Below are positions 1-9,818 of a stretch of DNA of 64,000 nt, one piece after another (within the stretch, counting starts at the first letter, position 1; each line of letters opens with the position of its first letter). The notes beneath the pieces were generated by a model. That model made no database searches and was not told the origin of the DNA. It worked only from the letters and a program-made list of their open reading frames with translations. Origin of the DNA: Stromatinia cepivora. Its lineage: Eukaryota; Ascomycota; Leotiomycetes; Helotiales; Sclerotiniaceae. The position numbers and the translations under genes are program-made. The DNA is taken from assembly GCA_014898415.1 (NCBI GenBank), contig RCTD01000024.1, positions 124,001-188,000 of the forward strand. The letters run 5' to 3'.

Positions 1-380
1 AAGCTCATAAACCTTTATAAAACCTGATTTCCGATGAAATAATAATAAAACAAAAGAGTGAAACGCTCAAGGACAAGTTTTTCCGAAGGAAAAAGTAGTA
101 TTACAAATCGTAAACTATAGAAAACTAATTACATAATACCTTTTATCTCCTATATCAATTTATAAGCTGATCATCCATATATATACATTACGAATCATAT
201 GATTTAATATAATAAAATAGTAACCCTAATAATATATATATATAACCCTATAATCTACAAATGGGTATTTGTATATATATATTTAGTCACTCCTTACAAA
301 CCATAATTCTTCAATTGTAGATTTTAAGGAACATAATTGACCCTGTTCATTCAGCTCTACTACGGCTCTTGTGCGTCACA
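1..380 (-). repeat. LTR-like repeat G, copy 1 (cut by window start)
   Basis: This block aligns almost base for base with 945-1324. Both copies end in the same GC-rich stretch (CTACGGCTCTTGTGCGTCACA). Read on the minus strand each copy begins TGTGACGCAC, which suits the 5' end of an LTR. Differences between the copies are mostly C/T and G/A, as expected from RIP. The other end lies outside the window, so neither the family nor the full length can be fixed. Confidence 0.55.
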
Positions 381-944
381 GATAATATATAATAAGAATT
401 TTCAAATATGAATATAATATAGATTCTTATTAAAAAAAAGTTTTGATTTTTTTTAAATTCAATTCATTTTCTTTTTGATTAATTATATTATTATTATAAA
501 TCTATAAATACTTTTCTTATATATTATTCGAAATCCTTGATTTATATATATTTAAATCTGATAAATTTCAATTAAAATATAAAAAAAATAAACAAATTGA
601 ACTTTTTATTATTATTTTGAAAGAATTCGATAATTTAATAAGTTCTTAATAAAACAAATAATATATAAAAAAAAGAATATTAATTATTTTGATCAAATTC
701 AAGAATACAAAAGTTCGAAAGAAATTTGATTAGGTATTAATCGAAATCGATTTAGAATTTGAAATATTATTTGAATATCGATAATATCATTGAATTTTTT
801 TCAAATATAAATCAAATATCTTATCTTTTAATCAATTTTAAAATTATAAAATTATATTAGAAAATGAAAAAAAGAAAGTTTTATAATATAATCAATTTCC
901 GATAAATTGATAAAATCAATTAAAATAATCAATCTAATTGATTT
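381..944. other. AT-rich spacer between the two G repeats
   Basis: This is very AT-rich sequence with no open frame worth reporting. It lies between two copies of repeat G and may be the eroded inside of one short LTR element or simply sequence between two solo LTRs. Confidence 0.4.
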
Positions 945-1324
945 AAAACTTATAAATCTTCACAAAACCTAATTTCCAATAAAATAACAATAAAACAAAG
1001 AAATAAACATTCGAAAGCAAGCTTTTCCAAAGGAAAGAATAATATTATGAATTATAAACTATAGAAAATTAATTATATAATATCTCTTGTTTCTTTTATT
1101 AATTAATAAACTAATTATTTGTATATATATATTAGAATTCATACAATTTAATATAGTAAAATAATGACCCTAATAATATATATATACAGCTCCACAACTC
1201 ACGAATACGTATTTATATATATATATTTAATTGCTCCTTACAAATCATAATTCTTCAATTATAGATTCTAAAGAATATAATTGACCCTGTTTATTCAGCT
1301 CTACTACGGCTCTTGTGCGTCACA
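945..1324 (-). repeat. LTR-like repeat G, copy 2
   Basis: Second copy of the repeat at 1-380, in the same orientation. The best-kept part is the last 40 bases, ending GTGCGTCACA at 1324. The rest shows transition-type differences. No target-site duplication could be recognised. Confidence 0.55.
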
Positions 1325-1927
1325 GGAATAACCGGAAATAAGCTAGTGTATTATTAGAAGCTGAGACTAGTAGAGTTATATATAAAATTAAATATTTATA
1401 TAATATAAAATTATTATTAAAGTAGTAATATTAATATCTCTTTATAATACATCAATATAAAATTATTAAAAAGAATAAAATGTATTTTTTTATTTTCTTC
1501 CCCAAATATTAATTCACTCAATGTTTAAAATCATTTAATACTATTTCACATTATCAATTTTCATTCTCTAGTTAATTTATATATAAAACAATCATTATAT
1601 TCAACCCCTCATCTTCCCTAAAACCACTCCTGATTTAATCCATCGTCTAAGCGCCCACTCACCATCTCCCTTCACCCAACCACCAAAGACTCAACTATAA
1701 AGAAAAATACAACATGATTTTTTTCCTCACATCTCCTCTTCTTCTCTTTCCCTCCTCATCTCCTATCCATATCTATACCAAGCCCACCCATCCCACCCAC
1801 AAAAAAGACCGTGCGCACCAACCGAAAATCTCCTTGTCCCCCAACCAAAAAAAAGCAAAAAAGGAGCATCATCTATCTATCATCTTCCACTCTCATGAAA
1901 GACAACAAACAAGATAGTTAGATGAAT
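1325..1927. other. Intergenic, becoming pyrimidine-rich towards the tRNA
   Basis: AT-rich until about 1600, then of balanced composition and strongly C/T-biased on the + strand up to the tRNA. A 67-codon frame at 1714-1917 has no recognisable motif and looks like a product of the skew. On the tRNA-sense (minus) strand, T-runs near 1846-1855 could act as a back-up Pol III stop. Confidence 0.5.
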
Positions 1928-1998
1928 GGACTAGCGGCGAATTGAACGCCGGACCTCTCCCATGCTAAGGGAACATTATACCACTAAACCACAAGCCC
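1928..1998 (-). tRNA. tRNA-Ala (anticodon AGC)
   Basis: The minus strand folds as a 71-base cloverleaf. The acceptor stem is GGGCTTG with CTAGTCC, including the G3:U70 pair that identifies alanine tRNAs and one U-U mismatch. An A-box-like TGGTTTAGTGG is present. The anticodon stem-loop is TTCCC-TTAGCAT-GGGAG, giving AGC (read as IGC). The T arm is CGGCG-TTCAATT-CGCCG. There is no intron and no encoded CCA, as usual in eukaryotes. The stretch GGGAGAGGTC after the anticodon loop also agrees with fungal tRNA-Ala. Confidence 0.93.
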
Positions 1999-2787
1999 GT
2001 TTTAGATGTATGTGGGTGAGAGTATTGGGTATATGAAGGGATTTGCGAGTGGAGTGGAAGGGAAAGTGGAGAGGAAAGGTGGAGCTGGGAGGGGACAATA
2101 GGGAAAAGAGGAGATGGGAAAAGAGAGGAAGAAAATCATGAATAAAGGATGGAGGGAGAAATGGAGCAATAGTAAAATGGGTGGATGGGTGGATTGGTAG
2201 GAGGGCGACAAGTGGGGATTTATGGATATGAGATAGGCGACGGGGCTCGAGTAATGTGAATGATGAGGGAGGAATTAAAGATATCAAGATGTAAAGTAGA
2301 GTCATAGTCCGTCGAGTAAAGGGATACAAAATCTATAGAAGAGTTGGTGAGTATATACGCTAGTAGCTATAACACTTCGACCCAGTGTAGTCCAACAACA
2401 ACAATGAGAAGCTTTTGGATTCCTGAATTTATTTGGGATATTTAAATCAATTGAAATAATGAATTATATCCAAATATTTTCGATTTTTTGAATATTAAAT
2501 ATAATTAGAATATTCAAATTATTTGAAATATTGGATTATATTCAAACATTCAAAGAATTTTTGATCATTGAAAGCTTAAATCTAGTTTGCCAGTCCGGAC
2601 TATTGAACACCCTACCTCGACCATTGGAATATTCGAATAAATTTTTTGGTTCATTCAATTTTTTTTTCATTCAATTTTCCTATCAATTTACTACAACGAG
2701 TCTATGTTCACTCTCGCATCCTTCTTTTACTCTCTGTTTCCCTGGTATTCAATCCAAATCGCTTGACCTGCCAATAGGTCCCTCATC
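1999..2787. other. Intergenic between tRNA-Ala and the PAN2 3' end
   Basis: From 2000 to about 2320 the + strand is strongly purine-rich (G/A), the reverse of the pyrimidine-rich side left of the tRNA. The open frames on the minus strand here are low-complexity and have no family features. From about 2400 the sequence turns AT-rich and is probably the PAN2 3' untranslated region and terminator zone. I see no other gene. Confidence 0.5.
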
Positions 2788-5700
2788 TCATCGTAACGGA
2801 CTTCCTTTTCCGGGGGTCCACCCACTTCCCCCTCCACCAAAGCTTGAAAGTCCACTACCATTCGCACTTCCACTACCTCCCGACCCAAACGGTAGTGCTC
2901 CCAATGGTTTGCGAATAGGGGTGCTCGGCCCCTTCAAACTTACACCACCATCTTCATTCCCAGGTGGTGTATTAGCCCTACTAATATCCTTCCCCTCTCT
3001 TTCTCTTTCCCTCTCCCTTTCTTTCCTAGCATTAAAACCCGGCGGTCTAAAATTGCACGCCTGCCCTTGCTTATAAACTTCCATCAATAAATCTTCCACC
3101 GGTGCTCCTCCAAGTTTCTCTGCTGTAGTCCATTCTTCCCACTTTCTCCATAACCTCAGCGCTGTTTTTGCATCTTCAATACTATCATGTGTTTCGACTT
3201 GAATATCTTCTCTGAAAAGATACCATGCCAGAAACGCCAATCCCAATTTCCTCTGTTTAGCTGGTATGTAAAAAAGATCAGCCGTATCAATGACATGTGA
3301 TTTCGGTATCTGTATATTAATGACCCTAAAATCTGTCTTGAGCCCGTGCCCCACAAATTTACATCCAAGGTTTAATAAAATCCAGAGTTTCTTGTAAGCA
3401 GTTTTAAGAGAAACAAGATTATGTTTCGATTGACGTGGATCAAGATCACCTGGGCTAATACCCGAATAAGATGTCAAATAGTCGACAATAGGATCTTTGC
3501 AATTGATATAATCATCAATAAATGGAGACCCTTCGTCATCACCAAAGCCTCGGACAACGGAGACACGGGCTAGAGCGTGTGCGATTGGTCGAATAGTTTG
3601 TCGTTCACCTTCAGAGTTTACTTCGATTTCGGGTTGACGAATGGAGACGAATTCAGTGTCAATGGCTATTAGAGTTCCTTCAGTTGGTGTTTCATGATTG
3701 GAGGAGAGAGGCTTATGGGTTTTATCGATGACACGCGTACTATAGATAGGGTTAGTAATTGTAAAGGTTCTTGAAAAAAAGGAAGAACGAACTTTTCATC
3801 AGCATATAATAGAGAGGTGTCTAAACTTTGCTTCCAAGAGTTGTCAACCTGGTTATTTTGATCTTTCATTTGATAAGTGATAACGGATGGAAGTTTCCAA
3901 CTAGAGTTAAAAGATAGAGCATCTTCTTTCGGCATCGGAGTCACTAGAAAATCATTAAAGAGAAACCATCGACTTTCTAATGGTCGATTTGGCGCAGAAT
4001 GAGCAACTATGATACTATTAGTACATGTCAAAAAAGAAAAAACGATATGAGTTTCACCATTTATTAAAGATACCAAATGAGGTTTTTCATGTTGCCCAAT
4101 ATCAATATCTGCGGCAAGACCTACTAAAGAATAAACAGTAATGTTATGAGCACCACGTTGGATATGAAGTCTCAAATCCTCGCCTTGATAACAGAATATT
4201 TGTCCTTGACTAATAATAATCCCTATCTCTTCGGGTAAACAACCAGGTGTTTCCCAAAAATGTTTTGATTCAGGAGTAGAGATACATGCGTTGAGCATAA
4301 GAATTGGAGGTGAGGTATGGATGGTCTTTTTTGTTTGTAATGATTGATACTTTTTACAATTCATACACCAACCGCGATTTGTCGTTTCTCGTTCAACACT
4401 CGCTTTCAAAATTTCGCAAAATGATCTTTTCGGCATCGGTGGTGCTTTGCCATTTCGACCATATAATTTCTGATATACTTAGCAGAATTCAAATAATGTG
4501 ATGATTCACTTACAGCAGCTGGTGTTTGCGGGTAAGTTAGATCAACAGACGAGGTTGCTCCTGGTCGTGTGTGCTCGCTCTTGCAAAAAACACATTTTAT
4601 AATCATTGTAGCAGGCGTAGAAAAAACCTAAACTATTAGCAAAAAAACTCGACGGCAACATTAAGTCGAATACTAACACGCTCAAGCATATTTGAACCAC
4701 CAGGGACGCTTTTAAATTCATTCGGAATTCTATCGAGGAAAAAACGATTCATTGACTGAAGCATATTTGATAGTGGAATTCCACGTGAATCTTCCTCCAG
4801 TAAGCCCAAGTGCTTAGCTAATCACATATCAGCATTGTAAATATCATTCTCAAGAGGTCACTTACCTTCTGGATGATGGCTGAAAGTCTTCAGCAAGTTT
4901 GTTGCTTGACACACGGTCCCCGCTGCTTTTTCAAGCATATCAAACAAGAATCCCATCTCACATAACAAACACATATCATTAACACAACTTGTCGCCGTGT
5001 GTTTTAATGCCAAATTTCTGATGAGGGTCGTGAATCTCATCACTTGCAACAACGCATTCGCATATGAATTGGAGATATGAGTCTCGAGCCCCGAGTATGG
5101 AGTCTTATTATAAAATCTGCCTAATGTTAGCGGATTCGTCAAAAAAGAGCTGGAAAGTCTCGAGCCTACCCAAAATCAAAATCATCAACTCCAAATTTGC
5201 TATACTTAATCTCGACATTCATATACAAAGCATTGGTACCCGCTTGCAAAGTAGGAAGCTCTTTATTTCCTATGCTATCGGCGATATCGCTCATACCACG
5301 TTCAGGCGTCGCATCATTCACGGCTTCTCTAGCCTTTTCACTCAAAAATTTGGGCGCTGGTATGCTCGCTTGCGCCTTTTCGATCGTTCTCGTATTCTCT
5401 ATCTGGTTCCTTTTGACATCCTTCCTTGCGTTGCGGCCGTATATATACCAATCTGCAACTTTTGGATTTGAAATCCAATTTGAGTCGAGCTTTACAGGCG
5501 GTGCACCAACTTCGAAAATCATATGACTCGGCCAAGCAGATAAAAGATTTTCTCGATAATATGGCATACCAACTGTACTTAATGGACTATTCGAAGTTTT
5601 ATTAGCAAGACCATAAAGGGGTTGCATTTCATACTCACGTATCATCGGACCAGTCTGTATGAATAGGTTTCTCATCCGAATCCGCAACCTCGATAGGATT

Positions 5701-6911
5701 GCTGAACTCGGAAAATCGAAATCTGGCTGGTGAGCCCCATATGTGTACGCTATTTTCCATATCTGACAAGGCAATAGCGTCCCCTGAAGAAGCGATCTCT
5801 AAAGATCTCAATGTGGTCAAGACATTTGCTTGCCTCACGTTACTTGAGTTCGGATTGACCAAGTCAACTATGTGAATTTGACCCTGTTGCGAAACAATAT
5901 ATGTGGTCGTCAGCATTCGCGGGTGCATTCTAACAAATGCTGCCCCGGGAGGAAAGGGAATAGGAGGTAGAGTAGTCAATGTCTTGAGGTTAAGAACCAT
6001 GACAAAAGTATCAAGCCTGTATGATCCTTGCTGTGGTAACGAATAGCCACAAGTAAGTAGATATTCGCTTTGCGCATCCATATCGTTGATGAGGGCTGTA
6101 TGAGCTTGCCAAGTCTTGACCACAGTAAAGTTGAAAGAATCTAGTATGCTGACGGATCCATGCGCTGTGGCTGCACAAATATACCGGCTTCTCTTCATGA
6201 TCTTAAAGTGATCGTTCGTGGGTATCTGAAGGCTTAGAAATTATTCTGCGAACTCGCGGAGTACTGTACCTGTTTCGTAATAATCCCTTTGTCCACATCA
6301 ATAACAAACATTTGATCCTGGAGCCCGGCGACGAGTATTTCTGATGTCCCCTTCGAAGTGTAACTCATACATCGCAAGTCTTTCATGTCTTCGTGACTAA
6401 ATCCGCGAGATCAGCCCTGCTTTGCACAAATCCCGGGGAGTGTTGTACGTGATATGCCATATGTATAGACCCCTCCTTGATGCCATGTGAACGCTTCTTC
6501 CGCCTACGGAAATAACCCCCTTATCATGAAAGAGGAATTGACGAATTGGATCTTGGCCAGCCTTGTAGGATGTATATCTTATTCCCTCGGCGCCATACCA
6601 GCTCCTGACGCGTCCCAATTCGTCCCCCGTCCAAAACAATTCTTGAGAAGAATCGAATGCTCTCGCGGGAGCTTGTGTAAGATCCGGATGCACACCCGAA
6701 GGTGGCAGCTGGAATCTACTGACCTTAATAATTTTAGCATGATGTGAAGCAACATCGGCCATCGTAGCCAGTTCATTCCTGTGGAATTATAATGCGGTTG
6801 ATGACAAGGCTGAAAACCAGCATGGAAAGTTTTATAACGAGATTAAGGTTTGGAAAGCGTTTTGTGATGATAAAGGAAAGCAGGACTTACTTCCTCCCAA
6901 TCGCCATCCAT
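2788..6911 (-). CDS. PAN2: PAN2, PAB-dependent poly(A) nuclease catalytic subunit
   Basis: PAN2 with PAN3 trims mRNA poly(A) tails in the cytoplasm. I read ten exons (high to low): 6891-6911, 6449-6723, 6270-6396, 5639-6225, 5170-5586, 4866-5116, 4678-4817, 4514-4627, 3793-4469, 2788-3739. All phases agree and the sum is 3561 bases, 1186 aa, usual for fungal PAN2. Residues 1-330 are the WD40-like part. From about 476 comes the USP/UCH fold ([20 protein letters not shown]) without the catalytic cysteine, as known for PAN2, with CxxC pairs in KCVFCKSEH and GWCMNC. The DEDDh exonuclease shows D897 and E899 (IAIDTEF), D1006 (GLKTDF), H1054 and D1059 (THDSIEDA). The tail has an RE-repeat run (about 1108-1120) and a Gly/Ser-rich end. 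The start ATG gives [17 protein letters not shown], as in homologues. The first intron is 167 bases, the others 44-53. One donor (GTTCGT, intron 3740-3792) is unusual. The gene looks intact. Confidence 0.95.
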
Positions 6912-7846
6912 TTTGGACAAAATTACCGCTACCACTCCATGGTTGTGTATATAAAATGTATTATCGAATCCCAAAATGAGTGAGATGCGTTGAGGATGTT
7001 CTGTGGGGTGGGATTCCTTTGATTATTCTGCCCATGCCACTTCATCCTGTTTAGTTTTAGTGACACTTACAGGGCATTTACCGCCTAAGAAGAGCTGCAT
7101 CAGAATCCTACAAGCTCTAAAGGCGCATTCGGATCACTTTTTATTAAGGGCGTGTTCAGATCAAAATTTATAATTATTTGAGTAGATGAAATAATCCGAA
7201 ATATTGAATCAAATAAATCAAATATCTTATTAGGATGAATATAATATTCGAATTGAATTAAATTATTAAAGTGGATTTTGGAATTAGAAATATTAAATTT
7301 TATAATAGATTCAATATATTTTGATTGATATAATATTCGATTGAATTTAATAATATTTAAATTATTCGGCTTATTTGAAATTATACACCATCAAATTTTG
7401 TTGAATTTTATTATATATAATCAAATTATATTGAATTTTGGATAACAAAATTATATAAATATAAATATAGAATAATATTTTATATTACTAAATTTGTATT
7501 TATTTATTTACTTTATTTTTTTTCTTATTATAATATTCGATATTAAATTATTAATATTATAAATAATTTTCGAAATTCATTTGTTATTTTGGAATTAAAT
7601 TCCTTCGATTTTATTAGTAATTTTATTCGTTATTCTAAAGTATATAATTTCAATCGATTTCTAATTATCATCAGTAATAATTACTCCAATTGATAATTAA
7701 TATAATCAATTTCAATTTCAATATTTATTTTTCGAATCTTTTAAATCTATTATTAATCTCGGTCTTAATTTCCAAAATACTTTACAAATTATTATTTTAA
7801 TAATCAATTCTTAATCTATTTCTCAATTTGCTTTTCAATTTGTTTA
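6912..7846. other. PAN2 upstream region passing into AT-rich DNA
   Basis: Positions 6912-7145 have normal composition and should hold the PAN2 promoter and 5' untranslated region. At 7108 and 7148 lie two copies of a GGCGCATTCGGATCACT / GGGCGTGTTCAGATC motif. Directly after them the DNA becomes very AT-rich and has no gene. Positions 7800-7846 are a TCAATTT-type low-complexity tract resembling the spacer at 8587-8688. Confidence 0.5.
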
Positions 7847-7918
7847 TGTCACACCAAAAGTGACGCCACTCTTGACGAATGATTAATTGGGTTGATATAG
7901 TAATCATTTCCCATAATA
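7847..7918 (-). repeat. 72-base LTR (3' LTR of left SMART)
   Basis: One of five copies in this window that are each exactly 72 bases long. Starts TGTCACACCAAAAGTG on the + strand and ends CCCATAATA, a RIP form of CCCGTGACA. Confidence 0.8.
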
Positions 7919-8170
7919 TACCCCCGAAATTACGAATTAGTTAGAATAGGTAGTAATCTTTATAAATATATCTAATAATATAATCCTTGCTATAATTTCT
8001 ATATTGTTAATCCAAATAGAATAATGATTTTGTATAGATTTTATAATAATAAATTCAATCAGAAAGATAATTAACTGAATAGTAAGAAAAGGACTTAATG
8101 AATTTTGGAAACTCTGATTGATTGATTAATCGAAAATGAATTTATTGGATACTCAAATGAATATAAACAT

Positions 8171-8462
8171 TGTGAAAGAGGTAAGTCGAGATACGTGCGT
8201 CCCGATAGTACGCTGCAAGGGGAAATAGGAATTGGAATTGATCAGATTATATTATAGAAACTTCAAATAGTAAAACTAATAGGTTTAGATAATGATTTGG
8301 ATTGTACACAAATGGAGTACAAAAAGACTAATAGAAAAACGATTGATTTCTTTTAAGGAGAGGGGAGTAGAGCCCTTTCTTATATCTAACTACAAAGAGT
8401 CATGTGACCATATGACTACGAACTAGCTACGTGTTAGGCCTTGATATCCCAACTTTCTCACA
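8171..8462 (-). repeat. Solo LTR-C copy 1, inserted in the left SMART
   Basis: A 292-base repeat starting TGTGAAAGAG and ending TTTCTCACA, with related copies at 17697-17987 and 55634-55924. It is flanked by ACAT on both sides. The right-hand SMART carries the uninterrupted site, so the insertion point is seen directly. TG..CA ends favour a solo LTR. Its autonomous parent is not in the window, so a MITE with short inverted ends cannot be excluded. Confidence 0.7.
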
Positions 8463-8497
8463 ACATGAATGAGAAATGATACCATTACATTATAAAC

Positions 8498-8514
8498 ACT
8501 ACCGGGCTTATAAC
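8498..8514 (-). promoter_or_regulatory. Primer binding site of left SMART
   Basis: Minus strand GTTATAAGCCCGGTAGT directly follows the 5' LTR. Apart from transition changes it equals the sites in copia B1, B2 and B4 and in the right SMART. The core TTATGAGCCC is complementary to the anticodon loop of initiator tRNA-Met. Confidence 0.7.
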
Positions 8515-8586
8515 TATTATATCAAAAGTGACGCCACTTTTGATGAATGGTTAATTGGATTGATATAATAATCATTTCCCGTGATA
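8515..8586 (-). repeat. 72-base LTR (5' LTR of left SMART)
   Basis: Same length and orientation as 7847-7918. Differences are C/T and G/A. Confidence 0.8.
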
Positions 8587-8688
8587 GTTTATCAATTTAT
8601 TTTTCAATCTATTTCTCAATCTATTTCTCAATCAATCTTTTAATCTATATTTCGATTTACATCCCAATTTATATTCCGATTTATTTCA
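8587..8688. repeat. Low-complexity spacer, TCAATCTATTTC repeats
   Basis: About 100 bases of degenerate 12-base repeats between the two SMARTs, similar to 7800-7846. It begins with GTTTA and ends with TTTCA, the target duplications of the left and right SMART respectively. The frame through it is only repeat translation. Confidence 0.6.
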
Positions 8689-8760
8689 TATCACGGGAAA
8701 TGATTACTATATCAACCCAATTAACCATTCGTTAAATATGGCGTCACTTTTGGTATAATA
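8689..8760 (+). repeat. 72-base LTR (5' LTR of right SMART)
   Basis: Starts TATCACGGGAAATG (RIP form of TGTCACGGG) and ends TTTTGGTATAATA. Confidence 0.8.
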
Positions 8761-8777
8761 ATTATGAGCCCGGTAGC
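8761..8777 (+). promoter_or_regulatory. Primer binding site of right SMART
   Basis: ATTATGAGCCCGGTAGC starts at the base after the LTR. TTATGAGCCC pairs with GGGCTCATAA of the initiator tRNA-Met anticodon arm, a half-tRNA priming mode known for Drosophila copia and yeast Ty5. Confidence 0.7.
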
Positions 8778-9062
8778 GTTTATAATACAATAATATTATT
8801 TCTTACTTTCATACTTATATTCATTTGAGTATCCAATAAATTCATTTTCGATTAATCAATTAATTAGGATTTCCAGAATTCATTAGACCCTTTTCTTGTT
8901 ATTCAATTAATCATTTTTCTGGTTGAATTTATTATTATAAAATTTATATAGAATTATTATTTTATTCGGATTAACAACACAAAAATTACAATAAGGATTA
9001 CATCATCAGGTATATTTATAAAGATCATTGCCTATTCCAGCTAGTCCATAATCTCGGAGATA

Positions 9063-9134
9063 TATCATGGGAAATGATTATTATATCAATCCAATTAATC
9101 ATTCGTCAAGTGTAGCGTCACTTTTGATGTGACA
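9063..9134 (+). repeat. 72-base LTR (3' LTR of right SMART)
   Basis: Starts TATCATGGGAAATG and ends TTTTGATGTGACA; exactly 72 bases. Confidence 0.8.
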
Positions 9135-9201
9135 TTTCACAAATTCTTTCTTCTTCTATATTCGATCAAATAATTTCTATACTTCGATTCGAAAATATTA
9201 T

Positions 9202-9387
9202 TGTTGGAACACATGACTGACGAAACACGTGACACCATCACGTGTTTCCCCCACATCGTAAGTGGGATAGCAGCGTCTATATAGATTAATAGAACCCCGT
9301 TATATAAAGGGATTAAATAGAATAATAGAACCATCTTTATCCTATATACGTTTTGTATATACACCCCCTTATAAAATCTGTTCAATA
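9202..9387 (+). repeat. 5' LTR of copia A
   Basis: 186 bases from TGTTGGAACAC to TGTTCAATA. It shares with 15843-16028 the stretch CAGCGTCTATATAGATTAAT. Confidence 0.9.
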
Positions 9388-9818
9388 TTGATTAGTGATT
9401 AATAAAATTCAATTACAGAATAGCAAGATCAAATCTAATAAAAAAAGATATCTTTTGAAAAAACGAACAAGATTGTACTAAACTAAATTTATATACGATC
9501 TGTATAGAAGAATTAGAATATTATATTCTCTATATTATTTTCTTCGAAATATATATTAAGAAGGGATCTTTGATTATAATTGATTTCTTTAGGATAGTTT
9601 GATTTTATATTGATTCTATTTGTGTTTATTATGCTTTTGTATATATTATATGATAAATCTATTCGATATAATACAATATTGAATTATAATATCCAATATG
9701 GTTTTTCCAATCCCCAAATCATTTCTGTACGAAGTGGATACTGAATTTTAGGGGAAACAATTGAATCCAAATTTAGAATTTATTGAATCCTAAATGAATG
9801 CCGATATAATTATATAGT

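Larger units (their letters stand above)
7847..8586 (-). mobile_element. Miniature LTR element (SMART-like), left copy, split by a solo LTR
   Basis: Two direct 72-base repeats, 7847-7918 and 8515-8586, flank about 300 bases once the inserted solo LTR 8171-8462 is taken out. The ends are TG..CA type (TGTCACACC at 7847; CCCGTGATA at 8586, RIP form of GTGACA). The flanks are GTTTA at 7842-7846 and again at 8587-8591, a 5-base target duplication. On the minus strand the 5' LTR is followed by a primer-site-like GTTATAAGCCCGG, and the 3' LTR is preceded by a purine run ending GGGGGTA. It codes for nothing. It is therefore read as a tiny non-autonomous LTR retrotransposon, not a DNA transposon. Confidence 0.8.
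8689..9134 (+). mobile_element. Miniature LTR element (SMART-like), right copy, complete
   Basis: 446 bases: LTRs 8689-8760 and 9063-9134 (72 bases each) around 302 bases of non-coding DNA. The 5-base duplication TTTCA lies at 8684-8688 and 9135-9139. ATTATGAGCCCGGTAGC follows the 5' LTR as primer site. The last bases before the 3' LTR (CTCGGAGATA) are the RIP-altered form of the purine tract CGGGGGTA seen in the left copy. It is an inverted relative of the left copy, but each has its own duplication, so they inserted independently. Confidence 0.85.

Noticed and set aside
1714..2329. Short frames around the tRNA as small genes
   Set aside because: They follow the base skew, are low-complexity (Pro/Ser/Leu or Phe-rich), overlap the tRNA on one strand and show no domain or intron signals.
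5064..5526. Plus-strand frames within PAN2
   Set aside because: They are mirror frames of PAN2 exons and introns and cross splice sites.
3669..6762. PAN2 as a pseudogene, because its frame is interrupted by stops
   Set aside because: Every interruption is removed by an intron of 44-53 bases with GT..AG borders, and all exon phases add up to 1186 codons with motifs intact.
6397..6762. PAN2 start at the ATG giving [10 protein letters not shown] at 6762
   Set aside because: Those codons are the end of intron 1. Homologues have W(D/E)E followed directly by V(S/T)R, which the upstream mini-exon supplies.
8547..8735. 62-codon frame rich in IYFSIYFSIY
   Set aside because: It is a translation of the TCAATCTATTTC repeat spacer.
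7847..9134. A single DNA transposon with about 330-base terminal inverted repeats
   Set aside because: Each half has its own direct 72-base ends, its own 5-base duplication (GTTTA, TTTCA) and primer-site/purine-tract signals, so two LTR elements in opposite orientation explain it better.
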